Positions 1 through 6,984 of a stretch of 64,000 nt of DNA are shown one piece after another. Source of the stretch: Streptomyces flavofungini. GTDB taxonomy: Bacteria > Actinomycetota > Actinomycetes > Streptomycetales > Streptomycetaceae. Below the pieces are notes generated by a model. The model saw only the letters and a list, made by a program, of their open reading frames with translations, searched no databases and had not been told where the DNA came from. The DNA lies in contig NZ_BMVR01000009.1 of NCBI RefSeq assembly GCF_014650815.1, forward strand, positions 248,001 to 312,000, given 5' to 3'. How positions within the stretch are numbered: position 1 is the first letter of the stretch; the number at the start of each line of letters is the position of its first letter. A program made the translations under genes and the position numbers.

Positions 1-246
1 GCGCCGGTGCGGGTCGCGCTGGTCGAGGAGGAGAAGCAGTTCTCCATCGAAGTCGGTGATGAGGCTCCGCGTTCCGCGCCCGGGGAGCGGGTGCCGGGTG
101 CTCCGCCCGGATCCGGGGAGGATCTTGAGGCTGAGGGCGAGGACGAGATGGGTCTCGCGGTCATCAGTGGACTTGTGGACGACGTCGAAGTGACCGCCGG
201 GGAGAACGGTGGGTCGATTCGGATGACGTGGCCCACGACGGCCTGA
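1..246 (+). CDS. RsbW-like ATP-binding anti-sigma factor, C-terminal end (5' truncated by window)
   Basis: Only the last 81 codons are present; the frame is open from base 1 and stops at TGA 244-246. The tail (GLAVISGLVDDVEVTAGENGG, then a final beta strand) reads like the end of a serine kinase-like anti-sigma factor, with an acidic insertion before it. In Streptomyces the gene upstream of the membrane pyrophosphatase is the partner of the anti-anti-sigma factor BldG (SCO3548 in S. coelicolor), so that identity is inferred mainly from gene order. The ATP-binding N and G boxes lie outside the window and cannot be checked. Confidence 0.7.
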   Translation, partial: APVRVALVEEEKQFSIEVGDEAPRSAPGERVPGAPPGSGEDLEAEGEDEMGLAVISGLVDDVEVTAGENGGSIRMTWPTTA

Positions 247-271
247 CGTTCCACGTCGGCCCGCTGCCTGC

Positions 272-413
272 GACGGCCTGAGGCCCCGCGACGGCCCGAC
301 GCTTCATGACGGTCTGAGGCCCCGCGACGGCCCGACGCTTCATGACGGTCTGACGCCCCGCGACGGCCCGACGCTCCATGACGGCCTGAGGCCCTACGAC
401 GGCCTGGGCCCAC
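272..413. repeat. 36-bp tandem repeat, about 3.9 copies
   Basis: Three near-identical 36-bp units start at 272, 308 and 344, followed by a diverged partial unit from 380. Each contains GACGGCCCGACGCT. The units differ at a few bases only. Read on the minus strand they give a 12-residue repeat in an open frame, but that frame shows no protein family and I do not call it a gene. Confidence 0.85.
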
Positions 414-658
414 GACGGTCTGACTCTCAGCGCGGCCTGCGGTCGCCTCGCGTAGCTGCTCGCCCCGGCTTGTCGCCGGGACCCCTGCCTTCGGCGTGCG
501 CCGGGGGCTTTTCGCTTCCCCGCCCCGCCCGCCCCGTCCCGGGGCTTCGCCCTGCCCCGTCCCGCCCCCGCGTGGGCCTGGCCGGGCCGCTCCGCCACCC
601 CCGCGCCGCCTCTCCTATGGGGCTTCGCCCCTTGCCCGCGCTGTCGGCGCCGCCCCGA

Positions 659-684
659 GCCTCGTCCTCAAACGCCGGACGGGC
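659..684 (-). repeat. Dispersed Streptomyces intergenic repeat, copy 1
   Basis: Reverse complement of the GCCCGTCCGGCG-TTGAGGACGAG element that also occurs at 6668-6705, 55969-56000 and 56050-56087. I recall this sequence as a very abundant intergenic repeat in Streptomyces genomes. Its function is unknown. Confidence 0.7.
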
Positions 685-934
685 GGGAGGGGCGCATCCT
701 GCCGAACGTCGGCCACCGACCAGGCCAACCGGCCGACGCCCGCACGCGGCGCGCCCCACGGCCTGAAGCGACACCGACGAGGTCGAGGGTGTCGGGTGAG
801 GCCGATGGGGCGTGCGAGGCCGAGGAGTGTTCGGTTATCGGGGCGGGGATTCGGGGTTTGGATTGTGTTATTAGTGAATCGAGGGGTGTGAACTCCCGTG
901 ATCAAGACAGGAACTCGGCGTCAGCGGTGGCGTC

Positions 935-951
935 AATGCTTTTGAAGCATT
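935..951. promoter_or_regulatory. Perfect 7-bp inverted repeat upstream of hppA
   Basis: AATGCTT (935-941), a 3-nt loop, AAGCATT (945-951). It lies about 150 bp upstream of the hppA start in unusually AT-rich DNA. It could be an operator or a small hairpin; nothing in the window says which. Confidence 0.35.
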
Positions 952-1098
952 ACCGCTTTCGGGGTCAATCCAGCGGCGCGATCATTTGCGGACACGCACT
1001 CCCGCGCCAATTCCGTTTGCGGCGCACTGTTTTGATCAGGTTCAGCTCCCTACAATCCGTCCACATCTTGAGCTCAGCCCAAGCGTCAAGGAGGACGA

Positions 1099-3501
1099 AT
1101 GGCGGGGCTTTCTACCCCTCATCAGCTCGACCACCCCTCAACCCTCGCGGCAGCGGTACTGACCGACGACAACCGGCTCATCGTGATGGTGATCGCGGCC
1201 GTCGCGGTCGCGGCGCTCGTGCTCGCCTGGGTCCTGGTGCGCCAGGTCCTCGCGGCAGGCGAGGGCACCGACAGCATGAAGAAGATCGCGGCGGCGGTCC
1301 AGGAAGGCGCGAATGCCTATCTGGGACGACAGATGCGCACCCTCGGCGTATTCGCCGTCGTGGTGTTCTTCCTGCTCATGCTGTTGCCCGCGGACGACTG
1401 GAATCAGCGGGCCGGCCGTTCGATCTTCTTCTTGATCGGCGCGGCCTTCTCGGCGACCACCGGCTATATCGGTATGTGGCTCGCCGTACGCAGCAATGTG
1501 CGCGTGGCCGCGGCCGCGCGGGAAGCGACCCCGGCGGAAGGCGAGCCGGAAAAGGATCTCACCGCCGTCTCGCACAAAGCCATGAAGATCGCTTTCCGTA
1601 CGGGCGGCGTCGTCGGCATGTTCACGGTGGGGCTCGGTCTGCTCGGCGCCTCCTGTGTGGTGCTCGTGTACGCGGCCGACGCCCCCAAGGTCCTCGAGGG
1701 CTTCGGCCTCGGGGCCGCACTGATCGCGATGTTCATGCGTGTCGGAGGCGGCATCTTCACCAAGGCCGCCGACGTCGGCGCCGACCTGGTCGGCAAGGTC
1801 GAACAGGGCATTCCGGAGGACGATCCGCGCAATGCCGCGACCATCGCCGACAACGTGGGCGACAACGTCGGCGACTGCGCGGGGATGGCAGCCGACCTCT
1901 TCGAGTCGTACGCCGTCACGCTCGTCGCCGCGCTGATCCTCGGCAAGGCGGCGTTCGGCGACGCCGGACTCGCGTTCCCGCTGATCGTGCCCGCGATCGG
2001 CGTGCTCACCGCCATGATCGGGATCTTCGCGGTGGCGCCCCGGCGCGCCGACCGCAGCGGCATGACCGCCATCAACCGCGGCTTCTTCATCTCCGCGGGC
2101 ATCTCGCTGGCGCTCGTCGCGGCCGCCGTCTTCGTCTATCTCCCGTCGTCGTACGCGGACTTGGACGGAGTCACGGACGCGGCGATCCTCGCCAAGGACG
2201 GCGACCCGCGGATCCTCGCGGTCATCGCCGTCGCCATCGGCATCGTCATGGCGGCGCTGATCCAGCAGCTCACCGGCTACTTCACCGAGACCAACCGGCG
2301 TCCCGTCAAGGACATCGGCAAGAGCTCGCTGACGGGACCGGCCACGGTGGTGCTCGCGGGCATCTCCATCGGTCTCGAATCGGCCGTCTACACCGCACTG
2401 TTGATCGGGCTCGGCGTGTACGGGGCGTTCCTGCTCGGCGGTACGTCGATCATGCTCGCCCTGTTCGCGGTGGCCCTCGCCGGTACCGGCCTGCTCACCA
2501 CGGTCGGCGTCATCGTCGCCATGGACACCTTCGGGCCGGTCTCCGACAACGCGCAGGGCATCGCCGAGATGTCCGGCGACGTCGAGGGCGCGGGCGCGCA
2601 GGTCCTCACCGACCTGGACGCCGTCGGCAACACCACCAAGGCCATCACCAAGGGCATCGCCATCGCCACGGCGGTGCTCGCGGCCTCGGCGCTCTTCGGG
2701 TCGTACCGCGACGCGATCGCCGAGGCGGCGGACGACGTCGGCCAGAAACTCGGCGACGGCGCCCCGATGAACCTGGTGATGGACATCTCCCAGCCCAACA
2801 ACCTGGTGGGCCTGATCCTCGGCGCGGCGGTCGTGTTCCTCTTCTCGGGGCTCGCGATCAACGCCGTGTCGAGGTCGGCCGGAGCCGTGGTCTACGAGGT
2901 GCGGCGGCAGTTCCGCGAGCACCCCGGGATCATGGACTACACGGAGAAGCCGGAGTACGGGCGCGTCGTCGACATCTGCACCAAGGACGCGCTGCGCGAG
3001 CTGACCACGCCCGGTCTGCTCGCCGTGCTCACGCCCATCGCGGTGGGCTTCAGCCTCGGCGTCGGCGCGCTCGGCTCGTTCCTCGCGGGCGCGATCGGCA
3101 CCGGCACGCTGATGGCGGTGTTCCTCGCCAACTCCGGTGGTGCCTGGGACAACGCCAAGAAGCTCGTCGAGGACGGCCACCACGGCGGCAAGGGCAGCGA
3201 GGCCCATGCCGCGACGGTGATCGGTGACACGGTCGGCGACCCGTTCAAGGACACCGCGGGCCCGGCGATCAACCCGCTCCTGAAGGTGATGAACCTGGTG
3301 GCGCTGCTCATCGCGCCCGCGGTCGTCAAGTTCAGCTACGGCGAGGACAAGAGCGTGGCGATGCGGGTCGTGATCGCCGTGCTGTCCATCGCGGTCATCG
3401 TCGGGGCGGTGTACGTGTCCAAGCGGCGCGGGATCGCCGTGGGCGACAGTGAGCCGCAGGGCAAGGTCGCCAATTCGGCGGATCCGGCGGTGGTTTCGTG
3501 A
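1099..3501 (+). CDS. hppA: Membrane-bound H+-translocating pyrophosphatase
   Basis: An 800-aa protein with about 16 hydrophobic segments that couples pyrophosphate hydrolysis to proton export across the cytoplasmic membrane. The substrate-binding signature DVGADLVGKVE is followed by a run of Asp/Asn pairs (IADNVGDNVGDC). The motif GNTTKAITKG carries Lys at residue 514; in this family Lys here marks K+-independent proton pumps, whereas Ala marks K+-dependent ones. ATG 1099 is preceded by AAGGAGG at 1088-1094, a strong ribosome binding site. Length and gene position match the Streptomyces family. A G/C hairpin (3580-3617) downstream probably ends the transcript. Confidence 0.97.
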   Translation: MAGLSTPHQLDHPSTLAAAVLTDDNRLIVMVIAAVAVAALVLAWVLVRQVLAAGEGTDSMKKIAAAVQEGANAYLGRQMRTLGVFAVVVFFLLMLLPADDWNQRAGRSIFFLIGAAFSATTGYIGMWLAVRSNVRVAAAAREATPAEGEPEKDLTAVSHKAMKIAFRTGGVVGMFTVGLGLLGASCVVLVYAADAPKVLEGFGLGAALIAMFMRVGGGIFTKAADVGADLVGKVEQGIPEDDPRNAATIADNVGDNVGDCAGMAADLFESYAVTLVAALILGKAAFGDAGLAFPLIVPAIGVLTAMIGIFAVAPRRADRSGMTAINRGFFISAGISLALVAAAVFVYLPSSYADLDGVTDAAILAKDGDPRILAVIAVAIGIVMAALIQQLTGYFTETNRRPVKDIGKSSLTGPATVVLAGISIGLESAVYTALLIGLGVYGAFLLGGTSIMLALFAVALAGTGLLTTVGVIVAMDTFGPVSDNAQGIAEMSGDVEGAGAQVLTDLDAVGNTTKAITKGIAIATAVLAASALFGSYRDAIAEAADDVGQKLGDGAPMNLVMDISQPNNLVGLILGAAVVFLFSGLAINAVSRSAGAVVYEVRRQFREHPGIMDYTEKPEYGRVVDICTKDALRELTTPGLLAVLTPIAVGFSLGVGALGSFLAGAIGTGTLMAVFLANSGGAWDNAKKLVEDGHHGGKGSEAHAATVIGDTVGDPFKDTAGPAINPLLKVMNLVALLIAPAVVKFSYGEDKSVAMRVVIAVLSIAVIVGAVYVSKRRGIAVGDSEPQGKVANSADPAVVS

Positions 3502-3579
3502 CGTAGTCCGACGCGGGGCCGCGGCGGGCCGGGACCGGGGTGACCCGGACCGGCCGGACGCGGCGGATCCGCTCAACAC

Positions 3580-3617
3580 GCGGGCGGGCGGCGCTTTTTG
3601 ATGCGCCGTCCGCCCGC
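3580..3617 (+). terminator. Hairpin terminator after hppA
   Basis: A 15-bp stem (3580-3594 with 3603-3617) with one G-T wobble encloses the T-rich 8-nt loop TTTTTGAT. No long T tract follows, which is common for Streptomyces terminators. Confidence 0.7.
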
Positions 3618-3781
3618 GGGCGTGTGCGCGGGGTCGCGCCGGGGGCCTCGTGAGTCTTCTCTCGTGCCCATAGCTTGGTGCAAATGGCTTCAATAGGGGT
3701 CGTAACGCACCCTTGGCATGAGGTTGTCGCCCAGTTGGCGTGTAAGTTCCGGGGCCGAGAGCCATGGAAGGGACCAATCCG

Positions 3782-4357
3782 GTGAACAAGAAGCTCGCGG
3801 CCGTACTGTCCGGCGGTGCGGTACTGGTACTGGCGCTGTCGGGATGCAGCAGCAGTGACGACGGTGACAAGAAGCTGGACGACTGGGCCAAGAAGGTCTG
3901 TGACACGGCCGTGGGGCCGCAGTCGAAGAAGATCGCCGACGCCAACGCGGCGATCAAGAAGCAGACTGCGGACAACAGTTCGCCCGACGAGGTCAAGAGC
4001 ACCGACTCCAAGGCGTTCGGGGACATCTCCGCCGCGTACGCCCAGCGGAGCGCCGCCCTGAAGAAGGCGGGCGCCCCGCCCACCGACGACGGCGAGAAGA
4101 AGCTCAACGACGCCGTGAAGGAGCTGGACGGCCTCTCCAAGTCGTACGCCGACCTGAAGACGCAGACCGACAAGCTCGACACCAAGGACCAGTCGGCCTT
4201 CGCGGACGACCTCGCGAAGATCGCCGAGGAGCTGGGCAAGCTCAGCCAGAGCGAGAACACCGCCCAGAAGAAGCTGGAGGCGGGCGACGTGGGCAAGGCC
4301 ATGCGCGAGCAGGACAGCTGCAAGACGGCGGCGGCGTCGCCGAAGGCCAAGAGCTAG
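3782..4357 (+). CDS. Small secreted lipoprotein of unknown function
   Basis: From GTG 3782 the product is 191 aa with a short basic N-terminus (NKK), a hydrophobic core and the lipobox LSGC, so Cys22 would be lipidated and the protein anchored outside the membrane. An in-frame ATG at 3764 would add six residues before the signal peptide; GTG 3782 is preferred because GGAAGGGA sits at the right distance upstream. The mature part is Lys/Asp/Ala-rich and predicted helical. No catalytic motif is visible. It lies alone between two hairpin terminators, so it is probably its own transcription unit. The homologous slot in S. coelicolor also holds a lipoprotein, as I recall. Confidence 0.85.
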   Translation: MNKKLAAVLSGGAVLVLALSGCSSSDDGDKKLDDWAKKVCDTAVGPQSKKIADANAAIKKQTADNSSPDEVKSTDSKAFGDISAAYAQRSAALKKAGAPPTDDGEKKLNDAVKELDGLSKSYADLKTQTDKLDTKDQSAFADDLAKIAEELGKLSQSENTAQKKLEAGDVGKAMREQDSCKTAAASPKAKS

Positions 4358-4391
4358 GCCGCGGGCGGCCCGCTCATCCGTACGGCCGTGT

Positions 4392-4419
4392 GCCCCCGGT
4401 GCCCAGTGGCGCCGGGGGC
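4392..4419 (+). terminator. Hairpin terminator after the lipoprotein gene
   Basis: GCCCCCGGTGCC (4392-4403), loop CAGT, GGCGCCGGGGGC (4408-4419): a 12-bp stem with one wobble, 34 bp after the lipoprotein stop and just before the next start. Confidence 0.7.
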
Positions 4420-4451
4420 GCCGTCTTGAGCGGGCGGGTCACAATTGGGGG

Positions 4452-5984
4452 GTGAGTAACGCCAGCATGCCCTTGCCCTCGTCCGACCGCCCCGACGTCA
4501 CCGCGCGGCTGCGGGAAGCCCTCCTCGCCGCCGACTTCACCGCCGACGGGCTGCTCGAACTGCTCGGGGCGCCCGCCTACACCGCGCTCGCCCGCAGCGA
4601 GACCGTGCCCGCGCTCCGGGCCACCCGGGGCGACGGGGCGCAGGCGTCGCTCGTACGGCTGTTCCTGCTGCAGCATCCCGTGCCCTACGCGCGCGTGGCC
4701 GACGTGTTGCCGGTCGACGTGCTCCTGGAGAGCGGCTGGCTCGTCCGTGCGGAGGACGGTGCGGGCGGTACCGGTGAGCTGCGGGCGACCGTCGACGTGC
4801 GGCCGTACGGCGGGCCGGACGGGGAGGACTGGTTCATCGTGTCCGACCTGGGGTGCGCGGTCGGCGGCGCCGGGGGCATCGGCAGCCGCGACGAGGGCGT
4901 GGTGCTCGGGGTCGGCGGCGCGTCCACGACGCTCGCGGGCATCACCGTACGCAAGCCGGTCGCGAGCGCCCTCGACGTCGGCACCGGCTCCGGCATCCAG
5001 GCCCTGCACGCCGCCCGGCACGCCACCCGCGTCACCGCCACCGACCTCAACCCCCGTGCCCTGCACTGCACCCGGCTCACGCTCGCGCTGTCCGGCGCGC
5101 CCGAGGCGGACCTGCGGGAGGGTTCCTTGTACGAGCCGCTGGGCGACGCGACGTACGACCTGATCGTGTCCAACCCGCCGTTCGTCATTTCGCCCGGCGC
5201 CCGGTTGACTTACCGCGACGGTGGCATGGGCGGGGACGATCTGTGCCGCTCGATCGTTCAGGAGGCGGGGGAGCGACTGAACGAAGGGGGGTACGCGCAG
5301 TTTCTCGCCAACTGGCAGCACGTGGAGGGCGAGGAGTGGACCGAGCGGGTCCGTTCCTGGGTGCCGCGCGATTGTGACGCGTGGATCGTGCAGCGCGAGG
5401 TGCAGGACGTCACGCAGTACGCCGAACTGTGGCTGCGCGACGCCGGGGACCACCGCACGGACCCGGCGGAGTACGCGGCGCGGTACGACGCGTGGCTGGA
5501 CGAGTTCGAGGCCCGCAAGACCCGGGGCGTCGGCTTCGGCTGGATCACCCTGCGCAAGTCCGGCGCCACCGAGCCGTCCGTGACCGTCGAGGAGTGGACG
5601 CACCCCGTCGAGCAGCCCCTCGGCGAGACGGTGCAGGCGTTCTTCGCACGGCAGGACTACTTGCGGGAGCACGACGACGCGGCGCTGCTCGCCGAGCACT
5701 TCAAGCTCGCCGGTGGCGTGGTGCAGGAGCAGATCGGTCTGCCCGGCGCCGAGGACCCCGAGCACGTCGTGCTGCGCCAGCACCGCGGCATGCGACGGGC
5801 CACCCAGGTGGACACGGTGGGCGCGGGCTTCGCGGGCGTCTGCGACGGCACGCTGAGCGCCGGCCGCATCCTGGACGCCATCGCCCAGCTCATGGGCGAG
5901 GACGCGGTGCTGCTCCGGGACCGCACCCCGGCGCAGATCCGGCTCCTGGTGGAGCAGGGGTTCCTGGAGCCCGTGGGGCAGTAG
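4452..5984 (+). CDS. Class I SAM-dependent methyltransferase (HemK/RsmC-like)
   Basis: A 510-aa protein starting at GTG 4452. The N-terminal third is a helical region without a recognised signature. A Rossmann methyltransferase core follows: SAM-binding motif LDVGTGSGIQALHAA near residues 176-190, the acidic strand end ATDLNPRAL, and the catalytic NPPF motif near residue 241. NPPF/NPPY marks enzymes that methylate nitrogen of glutamine, adenine or guanine, so the target could be a release factor, ribosomal protein or RNA; the sequence does not decide. It is longer than HemK (about 280 aa). It is a conserved member of this Streptomyces gene block. Confidence 0.88.
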   Translation: MSNASMPLPSSDRPDVTARLREALLAADFTADGLLELLGAPAYTALARSETVPALRATRGDGAQASLVRLFLLQHPVPYARVADVLPVDVLLESGWLVRAEDGAGGTGELRATVDVRPYGGPDGEDWFIVSDLGCAVGGAGGIGSRDEGVVLGVGGASTTLAGITVRKPVASALDVGTGSGIQALHAARHATRVTATDLNPRALHCTRLTLALSGAPEADLREGSLYEPLGDATYDLIVSNPPFVISPGARLTYRDGGMGGDDLCRSIVQEAGERLNEGGYAQFLANWQHVEGEEWTERVRSWVPRDCDAWIVQREVQDVTQYAELWLRDAGDHRTDPAEYAARYDAWLDEFEARKTRGVGFGWITLRKSGATEPSVTVEEWTHPVEQPLGETVQAFFARQDYLREHDDAALLAEHFKLAGGVVQEQIGLPGAEDPEHVVLRQHRGMRRATQVDTVGAGFAGVCDGTLSAGRILDAIAQLMGEDAVLLRDRTPAQIRLLVEQGFLEPVGQ

Positions 5985-6049
5985 GGGCTGCCGCACCTGC
6001 CGGGACACCGCCCCCGACCTCGGCGGCCACCCACGAAGGCGTACCGCCA

Positions 6050-6121
6050 GACCTGTCCAGCGACCTGTCCACCGACCTGTCCAGCGACCTGTCCAGCGAC
6101 CTGTCCAGCGACCTGTCCATG
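6050..6121. repeat. 12-bp tandem repeat, six copies
   Basis: Six consecutive units of GACCTGTCCAGC (with small changes in units 2 and 6). It is followed by two copies of GGACCCACCCACGG at 6121 and 6144. It lies between the methyltransferase and the small membrane protein gene; I see no gene in it. Confidence 0.85.
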
Positions 6122-6317
6122 GACCCACCCACGGATCCCCCACGGACCCACCCACGGGGGAGAAATCAGCCCCTCCGGGAGGGAATCCAGCCATTGTGGG
6201 CCCAGTACGCCGCCCCCCGTTCACTCGGATTTCGCGCTTCCGCCGTCCGGGCGTGCCAGCCTCCCCAGCCGGGGTACCCGACAGGTGCCGCACGGACGGC
6301 ACGGGGAGGCCAGGGGC

Positions 6318-6515
6318 ATGGAGAGCGGACCAGCGATCTTCGCCGGGACGGTGTTCGCGCTGTTCGGGGCGGGCCTGCTGCTGTGGACGGGCACCCGCGT
6401 CGCACACCGCGCCCCCGTGGCCCACGGCGTGCACCCCACGGCCGCCGCGACCCTGGCGACCTTGACGGGATCCGGTGCCCTGGCACTCGCGGTGTGGTGC
6501 TTCACACGGCTCTGA
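6318..6515 (+). CDS. Small two-TM membrane protein
   Basis: A 65-aa protein (MESGPAIFAGT...) with two hydrophobic segments (about residues 6-24 and 45-62) separated by a short basic/His-containing loop. ATG 6318 has GGGGAGG at 6303-6309 with 8-nt spacing, which favours it over an upstream in-frame ATG at 6285. No family recognised. The conserved-looking start and good codon bias make it likely real, although it is short and stands alone between two repeat-bearing spacers. Confidence 0.65.
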   Translation: MESGPAIFAGTVFALFGAGLLLWTGTRVAHRAPVAHGVHPTAAATLATLTGSGALALAVWCFTRL

Positions 6516-6532
6516 GCCGACACGGTCCGGCG

Positions 6533-6568
6533 GCACGCCAGGCCGCACGCCAGGCCGCACGCCAGGCC
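6533..6568. repeat. 12-bp tandem repeat, three copies
   Basis: Three exact units of GCACGCCAGGCC, followed by a degenerate GCACGACC. It starts 18 bp after the stop of the small membrane protein gene. Confidence 0.8.
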
Positions 6569-6667
6569 GCACGACCGGAACGACCGCACGACCGGGCAGG
6601 CCGCCCGCGGCGCGGACCGTACGGGCAGGCCGCGCGCGGCGCGGAAACGGCGGGCGGGTGGGGAAAG

Positions 6668-6705
6668 AGCCCGTCCGGCGCTTGAGGACGAGCGCGCAGC
6701 GCGAT
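6668..6705 (+). repeat. Dispersed Streptomyces intergenic repeat, copy 2
   Basis: GCCCGTCCGGCGCTTGAGG followed by ACGAGCGCGCAGCGCGAT; identical over 38 bp to the copy at 56050-56087, 49 kb away. Confidence 0.8.
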
Positions 6706-6850
6706 GGACGGCACGCCACGCGAAGGGCACCATGAAAAAGTCCCCCCACCCACACCGCCCAGGGCCCAGGGGCCAGCCACCGCCAGCCCAGGCGGCAGGA
6801 ATGGCGGTAGTCGGGTTACCGTTCGAGTGGCCGTTGCGGGCTTTTCCCGT

Positions 6851-6880
6851 TTGACACGGGGGCGGGATGTACCGTCACAC
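6851..6880 (+). promoter_or_regulatory. Putative topA promoter
   Basis: A consensus -35 hexamer TTGACA lies at 6851-6856. No perfect -10 follows; the best options are around 6874-6880. The leader to the TTG start would be about 100 nt. topA promoters are generally sensitive to supercoiling, but nothing here shows it directly. Confidence 0.35.
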
Positions 6881-6984
6881 TCCGCAGCGTCAGCGCAACG
6901 CAAGCGCGGTCACAGCGCCCCACGGCGTCGGACCGCACAGCCGCAGCACTGCCCACCGAGCGTCGACCGGAGAGAAGAGCGAAG

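Larger units (their letters stand above)
247..1098. other. Long intergenic region before hppA
   Basis: This 852-bp stretch has no convincing gene; the open frames in it overlap on both strands and lack family motifs. It holds a 36-bp tandem repeat (272-413), a C-rich hairpin region at 464-512 ending in TTTT (508-511) that could terminate the anti-sigma operon, one dispersed Streptomyces repeat (659-684) and a palindrome (935-951). After about 840 the base composition falls (TTATTAGTGAATC, TTTTGAAG), as expected for the hppA promoter region; a TACAAT -10-like hexamer sits at 1051-1056 but lacks a well-spaced -35. Confidence 0.6.
6516..6984. other. Intergenic region before topA
   Basis: This 469-bp spacer holds a 12-bp tandem repeat (6533-6568), a dispersed Streptomyces repeat (6668-6705) and the topA promoter region. 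No gene is supported here. Confidence 0.6.

Noticed and set aside
272..413. Regular repeats resembling a short CRISPR array
   Set aside because: The units are directly adjacent with no unique spacers, and no cas gene is present.
164..905. Several 70-145-residue frames on both strands before hppA
   Set aside because: They overlap each other, have no start signals or family match, and derive from C-rich spacer and repeat DNA.
1030..1056. TTGATC and TACAAT as the hppA promoter
   Set aside because: The spacer is only 13 bp; the TACAAT may be a -10 but this pair is not a normal promoter.
1138..4350. Very long minus-strand open frame opposite hppA
   Set aside because: High GC leaves antisense frames open; the hppA protein on the plus strand is unmistakable and the antisense product has no family features.
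5890..6132. Minus-strand frame with a Leu-Asp-Arg-Ser repeat
   Set aside because: The repeat is just the 12-bp tandem array read in one frame, and the rest overlaps the methyltransferase gene.
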